This document shows, one piece after another, positions 53,277-61,180 of a stretch of DNA of 62,764 nucleotides. Origin of the DNA: Pasteurellaceae bacterium (GTDB lineage Bacteria; Pseudomonadota; Gammaproteobacteria; Enterobacterales; Pasteurellaceae); the NCBI GenBank assembly GCA_900756155.1, contig CAAEJV010000029.1, positions 1 to 62,764 on the forward strand, read 5' to 3'. The notes below the pieces were generated by a model that saw only the letters and a list, made by a program, of their open reading frames with translations, was not told where the DNA came from and did no database searches. The translations under genes were made by a program, and so were the position numbers. Numbering within the stretch: position 1 is the first letter of the stretch; every line of letters begins with the position of its first letter.

Positions 53277-55274
53277 TTATAAAATCTCTTTTGCTTTTGC
53301 TACCACGTTATCCACGGTGAAACCAAAGAGTTTGAATAATTGATCTGCTGGGGCTGATTCGCCGAAGCTATTCATACCCACTACGCGACCTTCAAAGCCA
53401 ACGTATTTATACCAGAAGTCTGCAATACCCGCTTCAATCGCAACACGTTTGGTTACTGCTACAGGCAATACACTTTCACGGTATGCTGCATCTTGTTTAT
53501 CGAAACGGTTAGTACTTGGCATAGAGACGACACGTACTTTTTTACCTTCGGCAGCCAATACATCTGCTGCTTTCACTGCTAATTCCACTTCAGAACCTGT
53601 CGCAATGAAGATTAACTCAGGTGTGCCATCACAGTCTTTTAACACATAAGCACCACGTTTAACCGCATCTAATTGTGCAGAAGTGCGGTCCATTTGGGCT
53701 AAGTTTTGACGGGTAAAGATCAACGCACTTGGACCATCTTGACGCTCAACCGCTTGTTGCCATGCGATGGCTGATTCCACTTGGTCACATGGACGCCATG
53801 TTTCAAGATTTGGAATTAAGCGTAATGAGGTGGTTTGCTCAACTGGTTGGTGAGTTGGACCATCTTCGCCTAAACCGATCGAGTCATGAGTATAAACGAA
53901 TAAAGTACGTTGTTTCATTAATGCCGCCATACGCACTGCATTGTGTGCATATTCGTAGAACATTAAGAAGGTTGCGCCGTAAGGAATGAACCCGCCGTGT
54001 AAAGCAATACCATTCATGATCGCTGACATACCGAACTCCCGCACACCATAGTTAAGGTAGTTACCACCTACGTTTTCGTGTGCACGAATTGGTTTAGAAC
54101 CGCTCCATAACGTTAAGTTAGAGCTTGCTAAGTCTGCAGATCCACCTAAGAATTCAGGTAATACGTGTGCATAAGCTTCGATTGCATTTTGTGATGCTTT
54201 ACGGCTTGCAATGCTCGCTGGGTTCGCTTGTAATTTTTCAATGAACGCTTTAGATTCAGCCGCCCAGTTCGCTGGTAATTCACCGTTTACACGACGTGTA
54301 AATTCTGCAGCAAGTTCTGGATATGCTTTAGCATAAGCGGCAAATTTTTCTTCCCAAGATTTTTCTGCTGCAGCGCCTTTTTCTTTTGCAGACCATTCAG
54401 CATAGTACTCAGCCGGAATTTCAAATGGACCATATTCCCAGCCTAGTGCTTTACGGGTTAATGCGATTTCTTCATCACCTAATGGTGCACCGTGACAATC
54501 GTGAGAGCCAGATTTATTTGGTGAACCAAAACCAATGATCGTTTTACAAATAATCAACGTTGGTTTTTCTTTTTCTGCTTGAGCAAGAATAGTCGCTGCA
54601 CGAATTTGTTCTGCATCGTGACCATCCACATTGCGGATCACTTGCCAGCCATAAGCTTCAAAGCGAGCTGCAGTATCATCGCTGAACCAACCATCTACAT
54701 GACCATCAATCGAAATGTTATTGTCATCGTAGAATGCAATTAACTTACCTAGGCCTAATGTTCCCGCTAAAGAGCAAGCTTCGTGAGAAATTCCTTCCAT
54801 TAAACAGCCATCGCCTAAGAACACATAAGTGTGGTGGTCTACGATTTCATGGCCTTCACGGTTAAATTGGCCCGCTAAGGTTTTCTCAGCAATCGCCATC
54901 CCTACAGCATTAGTGATGCCTTGACCTAACGGACCAGTTGTGGTTTCAACACCTGGTGCATAACCATATTCTGGGTGGCCAGGCGTTTTAGAATGTAATT
55001 GACGGAATTGTTTTAAATCTTCGATAGAAAGATCGTAGCCTGTTAAATGTAATAAGCTATAAATCAACATTGAACCGTGGCCGTTAGAAAGCACAAAACG
55101 GTCGCGATCAGCCCATTTAGGGTTGTTTGGATTGTGTTTTAAGAAATCGCGCCATAATACCTCAGCGATATCCGCCATTCCCATTGGTGCGCCAGGGTGG
55201 CCTGATTTTGCTTTTTGTACTGCATCCATTGATAGCGCACGAATTGCGTTGGCGAGTTGTCTACGAGTTGCCAT
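53277..55274 (-). CDS. tktA: Transketolase
   Basis: This TPP enzyme of the pentose phosphate pathway transfers two-carbon units between sugars. The 665 residues begin MATRRQLANAIRALSMDAVQ and continue with KSGHPGAPMGMADIAEVLW. The TPP motif lies in LGDGCLMEGISHEACSLAGT, GGSADLASSN follows, and THDSIGLGEDGPTHQPVEQ is in the pyrimidine-binding half. AGGAGAAAAAC precedes ATG 55274. It has its own terminator. Confidence 0.97.
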   Translation of the reverse strand: MATRRQLANAIRALSMDAVQKAKSGHPGAPMGMADIAEVLWRDFLKHNPNNPKWADRDRFVLSNGHGSMLIYSLLHLTGYDLSIEDLKQFRQLHSKTPGHPEYGYAPGVETTTGPLGQGITNAVGMAIAEKTLAGQFNREGHEIVDHHTYVFLGDGCLMEGISHEACSLAGTLGLGKLIAFYDDNNISIDGHVDGWFSDDTAARFEAYGWQVIRNVDGHDAEQIRAATILAQAEKEKPTLIICKTIIGFGSPNKSGSHDCHGAPLGDEEIALTRKALGWEYGPFEIPAEYYAEWSAKEKGAAAEKSWEEKFAAYAKAYPELAAEFTRRVNGELPANWAAESKAFIEKLQANPASIASRKASQNAIEAYAHVLPEFLGGSADLASSNLTLWSGSKPIRAHENVGGNYLNYGVREFGMSAIMNGIALHGGFIPYGATFLMFYEYAHNAVRMAALMKQRTLFVYTHDSIGLGEDGPTHQPVEQTTSLRLIPNLETWRPCDQVESAIAWQQAVERQDGPSALIFTRQNLAQMDRTSAQLDAVKRGAYVLKDCDGTPELIFIATGSEVELAVKAADVLAAEGKKVRVVSMPSTNRFDKQDAAYRESVLPVAVTKRVAIEAGIADFWYKYVGFEGRVVGMNSFGESAPADQLFKLFGFTVDNVVAKAKEIL

Positions 55275-55359
55275 GTTTTTCTCCTGTCTAAATAATTCTG
55301 AGTATTCTACCTTATTTACTGATTGACTTGAGCAATATCTGCAATTTTATTTACCTTGA

Positions 55360-56061
55360 TCAAATTCTTCGACGACGTTGATGGAAACGTTGGCTACTCG
55401 ATTTACCTTGTAAATTTACCACCGTTTTAGTTTCTACTGGTTTTCGATATGTTCGACGATAATGACTTAAAAAATAATGAATGGAACTGGCGAATAAAGC
55501 ACCTAATAAAAAGACCACGACAATTTCACCATATAAGCGGTGGAAGACTTGATTAATTTTGCTCTGCGTCGTTTGAGCATATTGCGCGTCAAATGTTACC
55601 CGCAAAAAACCTCGAATGGCATTATTGGAAGCGGAATAAATCGGCTCAACAATTTGTTGAGTTGAAAACTCACCTTCATTTTTATGTTCTAGACCAAGTT
55701 GCTCTCGAAGATTACCGGTATTGGTACTTTGTGCCAATTCTTTACCGTTATAATCATAAATGGTCGCATCAAGCACAAAGTTTTCTTTGACTAAATTATC
55801 TAAATTTTCAACGAGCTGATCGGATTTCGCATTATTAGTTAACAAAACCGAAAATAAATTGGCTTGCTGACGAACCAAAGTATGCGATAAATTCGCCACT
55901 TGATTCACACTTGAAAGCTGTGAACCAATCTTAAATTGTTTAACACCAAACAAAATCACGGCCATGGCACCGATACAAAGCAGCACGATTAGCCCAAACA
56001 TCAGTGATTTTTGAAGTTTTTCTTTAATTAATTGCACGTTGTTTTTCCATTTTTTCGCCAA
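55360..56061 (-). CDS. smp: Smp/YtjB (AhpA family) membrane protein
   Basis: The 233 residues have two membrane segments (about 19-41 and 180-200) enclosing a periplasmic domain of about 135 residues with LSHTLVRQQANLFSVLLTNN and RGFLRVTFDAQYAQTT. A basic Arg/Ser tail ends QRRRRI. It is placed in the Smp family partly because it is divergent from serB, as in E. coli. Its function is unclear; some homologues affect haemolysin expression. Confidence 0.8.
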   Translation of the reverse strand: MAKKWKNNVQLIKEKLQKSLMFGLIVLLCIGAMAVILFGVKQFKIGSQLSSVNQVANLSHTLVRQQANLFSVLLTNNAKSDQLVENLDNLVKENFVLDATIYDYNGKELAQSTNTGNLREQLGLEHKNEGEFSTQQIVEPIYSASNNAIRGFLRVTFDAQYAQTTQSKINQVFHRLYGEIVVVFLLGALFASSIHYFLSHYRRTYRKPVETKTVVNLQGKSSSQRFHQRRRRI

Positions 56062-56105
56062 GATCGGCTAGAATAGATGAGTATTCACAATTTACAGGAT
56101 TTTCT

Positions 56106-57050
56106 ATGCAAATTCAAAACCTTGCAAGCATTACCCAAAAATATCCCCAATTCCCCACCGCACTTTCGTCTGATTTGCCTCGCTCCGATGAATCGCATGC
56201 GTTTATTTTATACGGTACAACGCTGAATTTAGCGAAATTACTCAAATTTCAACAAAAGTGCGGTCAATCTTTCCAATGTTATGATGCATGGAACGTTGAA
56301 AAAAATACCGTTGTCCTTTTAAAAGGCAAATGGCTAGCCGATTTTATTGCCCATGCTCATGACCTGCAATTAGACATCGCCAAACTGGATTTTGATGCAA
56401 AATTATCAGAAAAAGGTTTATTGGTAATGGATATGGATTCTACGGCGATTCAAATTGAATGTATCGATGAAATTGCTAAACTGGCTGGCACAGGTGAATT
56501 AGTTTCTGCCATTACTGAAAGTGCAATGCGTGGAGAGCTCGATTTTGAACAAAGTTTGCGTCGTCGAGTGGGAACACTTAAAGGTGCACCAGAAAGTATT
56601 TTGCAGCAAGTACGTGAAAAATTGCCTTTAATGCCAGGCTTAATTGAAACCATTAAGACATTACAACAACATGGTTGGAAAACCGCCATCGCTTCTGGTG
56701 GCTTTACCTATTTCGCCGATTATTTAAAAAGTTTATTAAACCTCGACTTTGCGGCTTCTAATCAATTTGAAATTATTGATGGCACGCTGACTGGCAATGT
56801 AAAAGGTAGCGTAGTCGATGCACAATACAAAGCGAATACCTTGCAAAAACTCGCTGAAGAATACCATATTCCACGCAAAAACACCCTCGCCATTGGTGAT
56901 GGCGCCAATGATTTGGCGATGATGAATGTCGCCGGATTGGGCGTAGCATTCCATGCCAAACCGAAGGTGCAACAACAAGCGCAAATTGTGGTAAACTTTG
57001 CTAACTTAACCGCACTTTTATGTCTTTTAAGTGCAAATGATCGAATTTAA
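56106..57050 (+). CDS. serB: Phosphoserine phosphatase SerB
   Basis: SerB carries out the last step of serine synthesis. The 314 residues form a HAD enzyme: catalytic DMDSTAIQIE (109-118), GLIETIKTLQQHGWKTAIASGG and the magnesium site IGDGANDLAMM. The short N-terminal regulatory part is variable in the family. yajQ follows by 20 bases. A decayed copy of its 3' end is at 58865. Confidence 0.96.
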   Translation: MQIQNLASITQKYPQFPTALSSDLPRSDESHAFILYGTTLNLAKLLKFQQKCGQSFQCYDAWNVEKNTVVLLKGKWLADFIAHAHDLQLDIAKLDFDAKLSEKGLLVMDMDSTAIQIECIDEIAKLAGTGELVSAITESAMRGELDFEQSLRRRVGTLKGAPESILQQVREKLPLMPGLIETIKTLQQHGWKTAIASGGFTYFADYLKSLLNLDFAASNQFEIIDGTLTGNVKGSVVDAQYKANTLQKLAEEYHIPRKNTLAIGDGANDLAMMNVAGLGVAFHAKPKVQQQAQIVVNFANLTALLCLLSANDRI

Positions 57051-57070
57051 TTCATTTTGGGAGAAAACTT

Positions 57071-57562
57071 ATGCCATCTTTTGACATCGTATCTGAAATT
57101 ACTATGCACGAAGTGCGTAATGCGGTTGAAAATGCAAACCGCGTATTAAGTACACGTTATGATTTCCGTGGCGTGGAAGCCGTCATTGAATTAAATGAAA
57201 AAAGCGAAACCGTAAAAGTGACGACCGAATCCGATTTCCAATTAGAGCAATTAATTGAAATCTTAATTGGGGCGTTTGTAAAACGTGGCATTGAGCATAG
57301 CTCGTTGGATATTCCAGCAGAAAGTGAACATCACGGTAAACTTTACACCAAAGAAATCAAATTAAAACAAGGGATTGAAACGGAGATGGCGAAGAAAATC
57401 ACTAAATTAGTGAAAGATTCAAAAATCAAAGTTCAAACTCAAATTCAAGGTGAACAAGTACGCGTAACTGGTAAATCCCGTGATGATTTACAAGCCGTTA
57501 TTCAATTAGTGAAAGGCGCTGAATTAGGTCAACCATTCCAATTTAATAATTTTAGAGATTAA
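57071..57562 (+). CDS. yajQ: YajQ family protein (UPF0234)
   Basis: The 163 residues start MPSFDIVSEITMHEVRNAVE and end FNNFRD. The protein has two ferredoxin-like folds; family members bind nucleotides, and some bind cyclic di-GMP. Inside are two copies of AATTAGTGAAAG (57405-57416 and 57504-57515) that explain a deletion in the pseudogene copy downstream. GGGAGAAAACTT precedes ATG 57071. Confidence 0.95.
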   Translation: MPSFDIVSEITMHEVRNAVENANRVLSTRYDFRGVEAVIELNEKSETVKVTTESDFQLEQLIEILIGAFVKRGIEHSSLDIPAESEHHGKLYTKEIKLKQGIETEMAKKITKLVKDSKIKVQTQIQGEQVRVTGKSRDDLQAVIQLVKGAELGQPFQFNNFRD

Positions 57563-57616
57563 AAAATCTAGGTATAATCTACCTTGTTTTTTATAATACA
57601 ATTATTTATTGGTCTC

Positions 57617-57647
57617 GATGTTCTCAAAGCATTATATTGAGAACATC
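57617..57647 (+). promoter_or_regulatory. Perfect inverted repeat upstream of accessory gene
   Basis: GATGTTCTCAA (57617-57627) and TTGAGAACATC (57637-57647) are 11-base perfect arms with a 9-base loop, 28 bases before the ATG of the next gene. No T run follows, so it may be an operator or leader hairpin. Confidence 0.6.
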
Positions 57648-57675
57648 AACTTAACTAAACTTATTAGAGGTTACA

Positions 57676-58191
57676 ATGAAAAGAATTTTAATGGCCATTG
57701 TTGCAGTTTTAACATTAGCGACAGCGAATATCACTATGGCGGAAGATGTCTATTATTGGAAAGACCCAGTATTAACCACTACTGGCGAAGATACTTTCCG
57801 TGTTCATAAACCACAAGTGAATACCGAAGAAGATCGTCGTTTACTTGAGGAAGATAAACAAAAATTAAGAAATATCATCGCCTATTATAAAAAAATTAAT
57901 ACCGCAATGAAAGAACATAATATGAAACCGTCTGCTGGCGCAAAATATTATGATGATATGTTTGGCAAATTCAAAGAAATTTGGTATGAATCAGTAACTA
58001 AAAAAAGATACGACAAAGAATTCGTCACATTATTTAGAGAAATTGGGCAAATTACTACAGACTACTATCTTTCAGTATATAATGAACTTGGAACCGAACA
58101 GGCTAAAAAATCATTAGAAGCTAAATCAAGAATTTTAGATGGTTCGGCAATTTTAAGATTTGTGACTGATAATCCAAATTATTATAAATAA
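57676..58191 (+). CDS. Secreted or periplasmic protein of unknown function
   Basis: The 171 residues have a signal peptide (MKRILMAIVAVLTLATANIT, cleavage near MAED). The mature part is charged and probably helical, with KLRNIIAYYKKINTAMKEHNM and KYYDDMFGKFKEIWYES, and has no cysteines. I do not recognise a family. AGAGG precedes the ATG. It looks AT-richer than yajQ or serB. With its neighbour it lies between yajQ and a decayed yajQ copy. Confidence 0.72.
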   Translation: MKRILMAIVAVLTLATANITMAEDVYYWKDPVLTTTGEDTFRVHKPQVNTEEDRRLLEEDKQKLRNIIAYYKKINTAMKEHNMKPSAGAKYYDDMFGKFKEIWYESVTKKRYDKEFVTLFREIGQITTDYYLSVYNELGTEQAKKSLEAKSRILDGSAILRFVTDNPNYYK

Positions 58192-58222
58192 CAAAAAGGT
58201 GGGAATCCCGCCTTTTTGTTAT
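58188..58222. terminator. Bidirectional terminator between two accessory genes
   Basis: ATAACAAAAAGGTGGG (58188-58203) and CCCGCCTTTTTGTTAT (58207-58222) pair over 16 bp with one T-G wobble. The hairpin begins within the last plus-strand codons and includes the minus-strand stop codon at 58219. Confidence 0.9.
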
Positions 58223-58839
58223 ATCGTTGCATTAATATTATTTAATATATCATTATTTTCAGCTAATTCAGCAACCTTATCCTTATCTTGTGTATTTATT
58301 GAATTAGCATTAACATTATCGACACCTTTCTTATATTTATTAGCAAAATCGCTTTCTTGCGCATAGAATTCTGACGTTGATTTAAACTCACCACTCAATA
58401 ACTTATCGGCAACTAAATTTAAATACTCTTCACTCGGCGTCTCATTTCTTTCCGCTTTAATTTGTGTCATCAAACCTTCTTTTAATTGACTACGCAATTG
58501 TTCATTCTTTAGAAGATATTCTAAATTAAGATGATTAGCGACATCTAAGTTTTCATTAATAAAAGCCCTAACTGACGTTAATTTCATTAACACAGCATTA
58601 AGTTTACTCACCACCACTTCATTACTATTAGTTGCATTTGGCACTATAGTCATTTTTGGATCTGACGCCAAATATTGAGAAAGATAACTACTCACAAAAC
58701 CAATATATTGACGATCGTTTCTTTGAAAACCTAAAAATTCTGGATCTAAAGCAGTCTTTAAATATTTATCACCTACTGTTGAGACAATTGTTCGCATTGC
58801 TTCCGCACTATTACCAGGTTGATTAGTATATACTTGCAT
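58219..58839 (-). pseudogene. 5'-truncated gene of unknown function
   Basis: The first ATG gives 206 residues (MQVYTNQPGNSAEAMRTIVS onward), with no signal peptide and a poor ribosome binding site. The frame stays open 12 codons further upstream, reading NATPAYPGKFIE, which looks like real coding sequence. It then meets TAA exactly at the edge of the serB/yajQ remnant. The gene probably lost its 5' end when that duplication formed. The rest is hydrophilic and helical, AT-rich, and not recognised. It might still be translated from the internal ATG. Confidence 0.6.
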
Positions 58840-58864
58840 TTCGATAAATTTACCTGGATAAGCG

Positions 58865-59037
58865 GGTGTAGCATTTTATGCCAAGCTGAAGGTGCAATAA
58901 CAAGCACAAATTGTGATAAAATTTACACCAACGAAATCAAATTCAAGTAAGGAATGGAAATGCCGAAGAAAATCACTAAATTAGTGAAAGGCGCTGAATT
59001 AGGCCAACCACTCCAATTTAATAACTTTAGAGATTAA
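58865..59037 (+). pseudogene. Decayed serB-yajQ fusion remnant
   Basis: 58865-58924 resembles serB 56941-57000, with CAA changed to a TAA stop. 58915-59037 resembles the second half of yajQ and ends with the same FNNFRD-stop. The serB-yajQ junction falls at GGTAAACTTT, present in both parent genes (56991-57000 and 57335-57344). A second, 99-bp deletion falls between two copies of AATTAGTGAAAG in yajQ. The piece also has a TAA in the yajQ frame and a 6-bp loss. Confidence 0.88.
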
Positions 59038-59041
59038 TTTA

Positions 59042-59518
59042 ATGAATAAATATCTGTGGGTATTTTTGGCTGCCATTTCACTATGTTCGTTCACAAATGA
59101 GAATGCCATGAATCTCGGTGATAGCGTCATTGATGTTGTAAAATGTGAAAGCACCAAAGGAGAAAAAATTTGGGTCGCACTAAATAATCTAAAAACATTC
59201 ACTTATATGAAAAATGATGCGAATGTGGCTGATCAAACGATAGATAATGCTTACTTACAAGCTTATGCCACAGAAGCGACTCTTTTTCTTCCACCAACAG
59301 AAAATAATCAGTTGTGGACGATAATAAAAGAAAGAGCAGTAGATAAGACGAGCATCAGTCAAGTTACTATCGATTTGCGTAATAAGAAAGGTAAGCTAAT
59401 TTCTCATGCTGCTTGCAAACGAAATGACGAGACTTTTTCATTATTAATGGGATCGAGTTTCGATATAAAAGAGCCTACCGATAAAATCCTTGAATTAATG
59501 GATCCACTTCCACAATAA
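59042..59518 (+). CDS. Putative exported protein of unknown function
   Basis: The 158 residues have a signal peptide (MNKYLWVFLAAISLCSFT, cleavage near ENA). The mature part has two cysteines, in VVKCEST and HAACKRN, which could form a disulfide. I do not recognise a family. It starts 4 bases after the yajQ remnant stop, so the remnant now supplies its leader. It may have been the original neighbour of yajQ before the other two genes arrived. Confidence 0.72.
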   Translation: MNKYLWVFLAAISLCSFTNENAMNLGDSVIDVVKCESTKGEKIWVALNNLKTFTYMKNDANVADQTIDNAYLQAYATEATLFLPPTENNQLWTIIKERAVDKTSISQVTIDLRNKKGKLISHAACKRNDETFSLLMGSSFDIKEPTDKILELMDPLPQ

Positions 59519-59522
59519 AACT

Positions 59523-59564
59523 AAAGAGCGGTCAAAAAGCACAATATTTTTTGACCGCTCTTTT
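59523..59564. terminator. Bidirectional terminator before argH stop
   Basis: AAAGAGCGGTCAAAAA (59523-59538) and TTTTTGACCGCTCTTT (59548-59563) form a 16-bp perfect stem. The core reads AAGAGCGGT, one base from the uptake signal. Confidence 0.92.
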
Positions 59565-59575
59565 ATTTGCGCTAA

Positions 59576-60949
59576 TTAAGCTAATCTCGCTTTTGCTTCT
59601 GCAATCGCTTCTGCTACACGAAGTGGTGAAACCCCACCTTTCGCACAACGTTTATCTAAACAAGATTGTAGCGAAAGAATGTCATAGACATCATCCCCTA
59701 CCACATCACTGAATTGACGGAATTCAGGAATGGTTAAGTCTTCCAAGGCTTTTCCTTTTTCAATGGCATAAACCACGGTTTCACCGACAATATGATGAGA
59801 ATCACGGAATGGCACGCCTTTTGCCACAAGGTAATCCGCTAGCTCTGTTGCATTTGAGTAACCTTTTAAGGCAGCTTCGCGTGTACGATCGGTATTCACT
59901 TTTAACTCATCTAACACGAAAGTCGCCATATCTACGCAATCTTGCCAGGTATCTAACGCATCAAAGATCCCTTCTTTGTCTTCTTGCATATCTTTGTTAT
60001 ACGCTAATGGCAAACCTTTTAAAGTCATCAACATACCGGTTAATGCGCCCATTACACGACCCGCTTTACCACGAATTAATTCACAAGCGTCTGGATTTTT
60101 CTTTTGTGGCATTAAAGATGAACCTGAAGTTACACGATCCGATAATTCCACAAAATTCGCTTCACCACTGTTGAAAATGATCATATCTTCTGCGAAACGA
60201 GAAAGGTGCGCCATACTTAAAGAAGCTGTTGAGAGTAATTCCACAATATGGTCACGATCAGAGACGCTATCCAAACTATTACGCGTCGCAAAAGCAAAAC
60301 CAAGATCGGCGGCTAATTGTTCACGATCGACCGCATAGGCTGTCCCCGCAAGTGCACCACTGCCTAATGGGCAACTATTCATGCGTTTATAAGCATCAGC
60401 GAGACGTGAATAATCACGCTCGAACATTTCCACATAAGCCATACACCAATGGGCAAAAGTGATTGGTTGCGCACGTTGTAAATGGGTATAACCCGGCATC
60501 ACCGCATCTTGCGTATTTTCAGCAGTTTGTACCAAGTGACGCTGAAGATTACGAACTGACTCTTGCAACTCGACTACACGCTGTTTGCACCACATTTTAA
60601 TATCAAGTGCAACTTGGTCATTACGGCTACGACCCGTGTGTAATTTTTTGCCCAAATTACCCACTTTATCAATAAGCTTACTTTCTACCCAGCTATGAAT
60701 ATCTTCTGCATCATCTTGTAAAATCGCTTGTGGATTTGACCGCACTTCGATTAATAATTCATTTAAGGCAACCTCTAGCTGTTGTTGCTCTTCAGCACTT
60801 AATACACCAACATTCACTAAAGCTTTAGACCAACCAATTGAGCCTTCAATATCTTGCTTTGCCAAGCGATAATCAAAACGCAGGCTATCATTAAAATCTT
60901 TAAAACGTTTGTCTGCCGCTTGTGTAAAACGACCACCCCAGAGAGCCAT
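59576..60949 (-). CDS. argH: Argininosuccinate lyase
   Basis: ArgH splits argininosuccinate into arginine and fumarate. The 457 residues begin MALWGGRFTQAADKRFKDFN. HTGRSRNDQVALD, YTHLQRAQPITFAHW and the fumarase-family signature GSSLMPQKKNPDACEL are intact. AAGGATAACTT precedes ATG 60949. Two ARG boxes at exactly 21-bp spacing lie just upstream, so control by ArgR is likely. Confidence 0.97.
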   Translation of the reverse strand: MALWGGRFTQAADKRFKDFNDSLRFDYRLAKQDIEGSIGWSKALVNVGVLSAEEQQQLEVALNELLIEVRSNPQAILQDDAEDIHSWVESKLIDKVGNLGKKLHTGRSRNDQVALDIKMWCKQRVVELQESVRNLQRHLVQTAENTQDAVMPGYTHLQRAQPITFAHWCMAYVEMFERDYSRLADAYKRMNSCPLGSGALAGTAYAVDREQLAADLGFAFATRNSLDSVSDRDHIVELLSTASLSMAHLSRFAEDMIIFNSGEANFVELSDRVTSGSSLMPQKKNPDACELIRGKAGRVMGALTGMLMTLKGLPLAYNKDMQEDKEGIFDALDTWQDCVDMATFVLDELKVNTDRTREAALKGYSNATELADYLVAKGVPFRDSHHIVGETVVYAIEKGKALEDLTIPEFRQFSDVVGDDVYDILSLQSCLDKRCAKGGVSPLRVAEAIAEAKARLA

Positions 60950-60975
60950 AAGTTATCCTTATCTCGATTATAAAA

Positions 60976-61014
60976 AATGATTAATTATTCAATTATCACG
61001 CATAATTAATCAAT
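60976..61014 (-). promoter_or_regulatory. Double ARG box (ArgR operator) upstream of argH
   Basis: TGATTAATTATTCA (60978-60991) differs from TGAATAATTATTCA by one base. CGCATAATTAATCA (60999-61012) differs at three. They are offset by 21 bp, the spacing used by hexameric ArgR at paired boxes. They lie 29 bases upstream of the argH start. Confidence 0.78.
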
Positions 61015-61180
61015 ATGCAATGATAATCTCTATATCGTCCGCTATTTTACCCTGTTTTTTCTAACAAAAACTAGACAGTACTGCATTTTAGTGGTAATTT
61101 ACGCACCATTCTTAAGGGCATTGCCCACCATTCAAACATTTCAGTATTATCAACTCTTATTCGTTCCAACATTATTAATT

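Noticed and set aside
61014..61032. Fur-like box upstream of rho (AATGATAATC core)
   Set aside because: Only about 13 of 19 positions match and rho is not an expected Fur target; the AT-rich background makes chance likely.
61020..61064. Fourteen-codon rho leader peptide
   Set aside because: No Shine-Dalgarno and no recognisable feature; the E. coli rho leader idea cannot be supported here.
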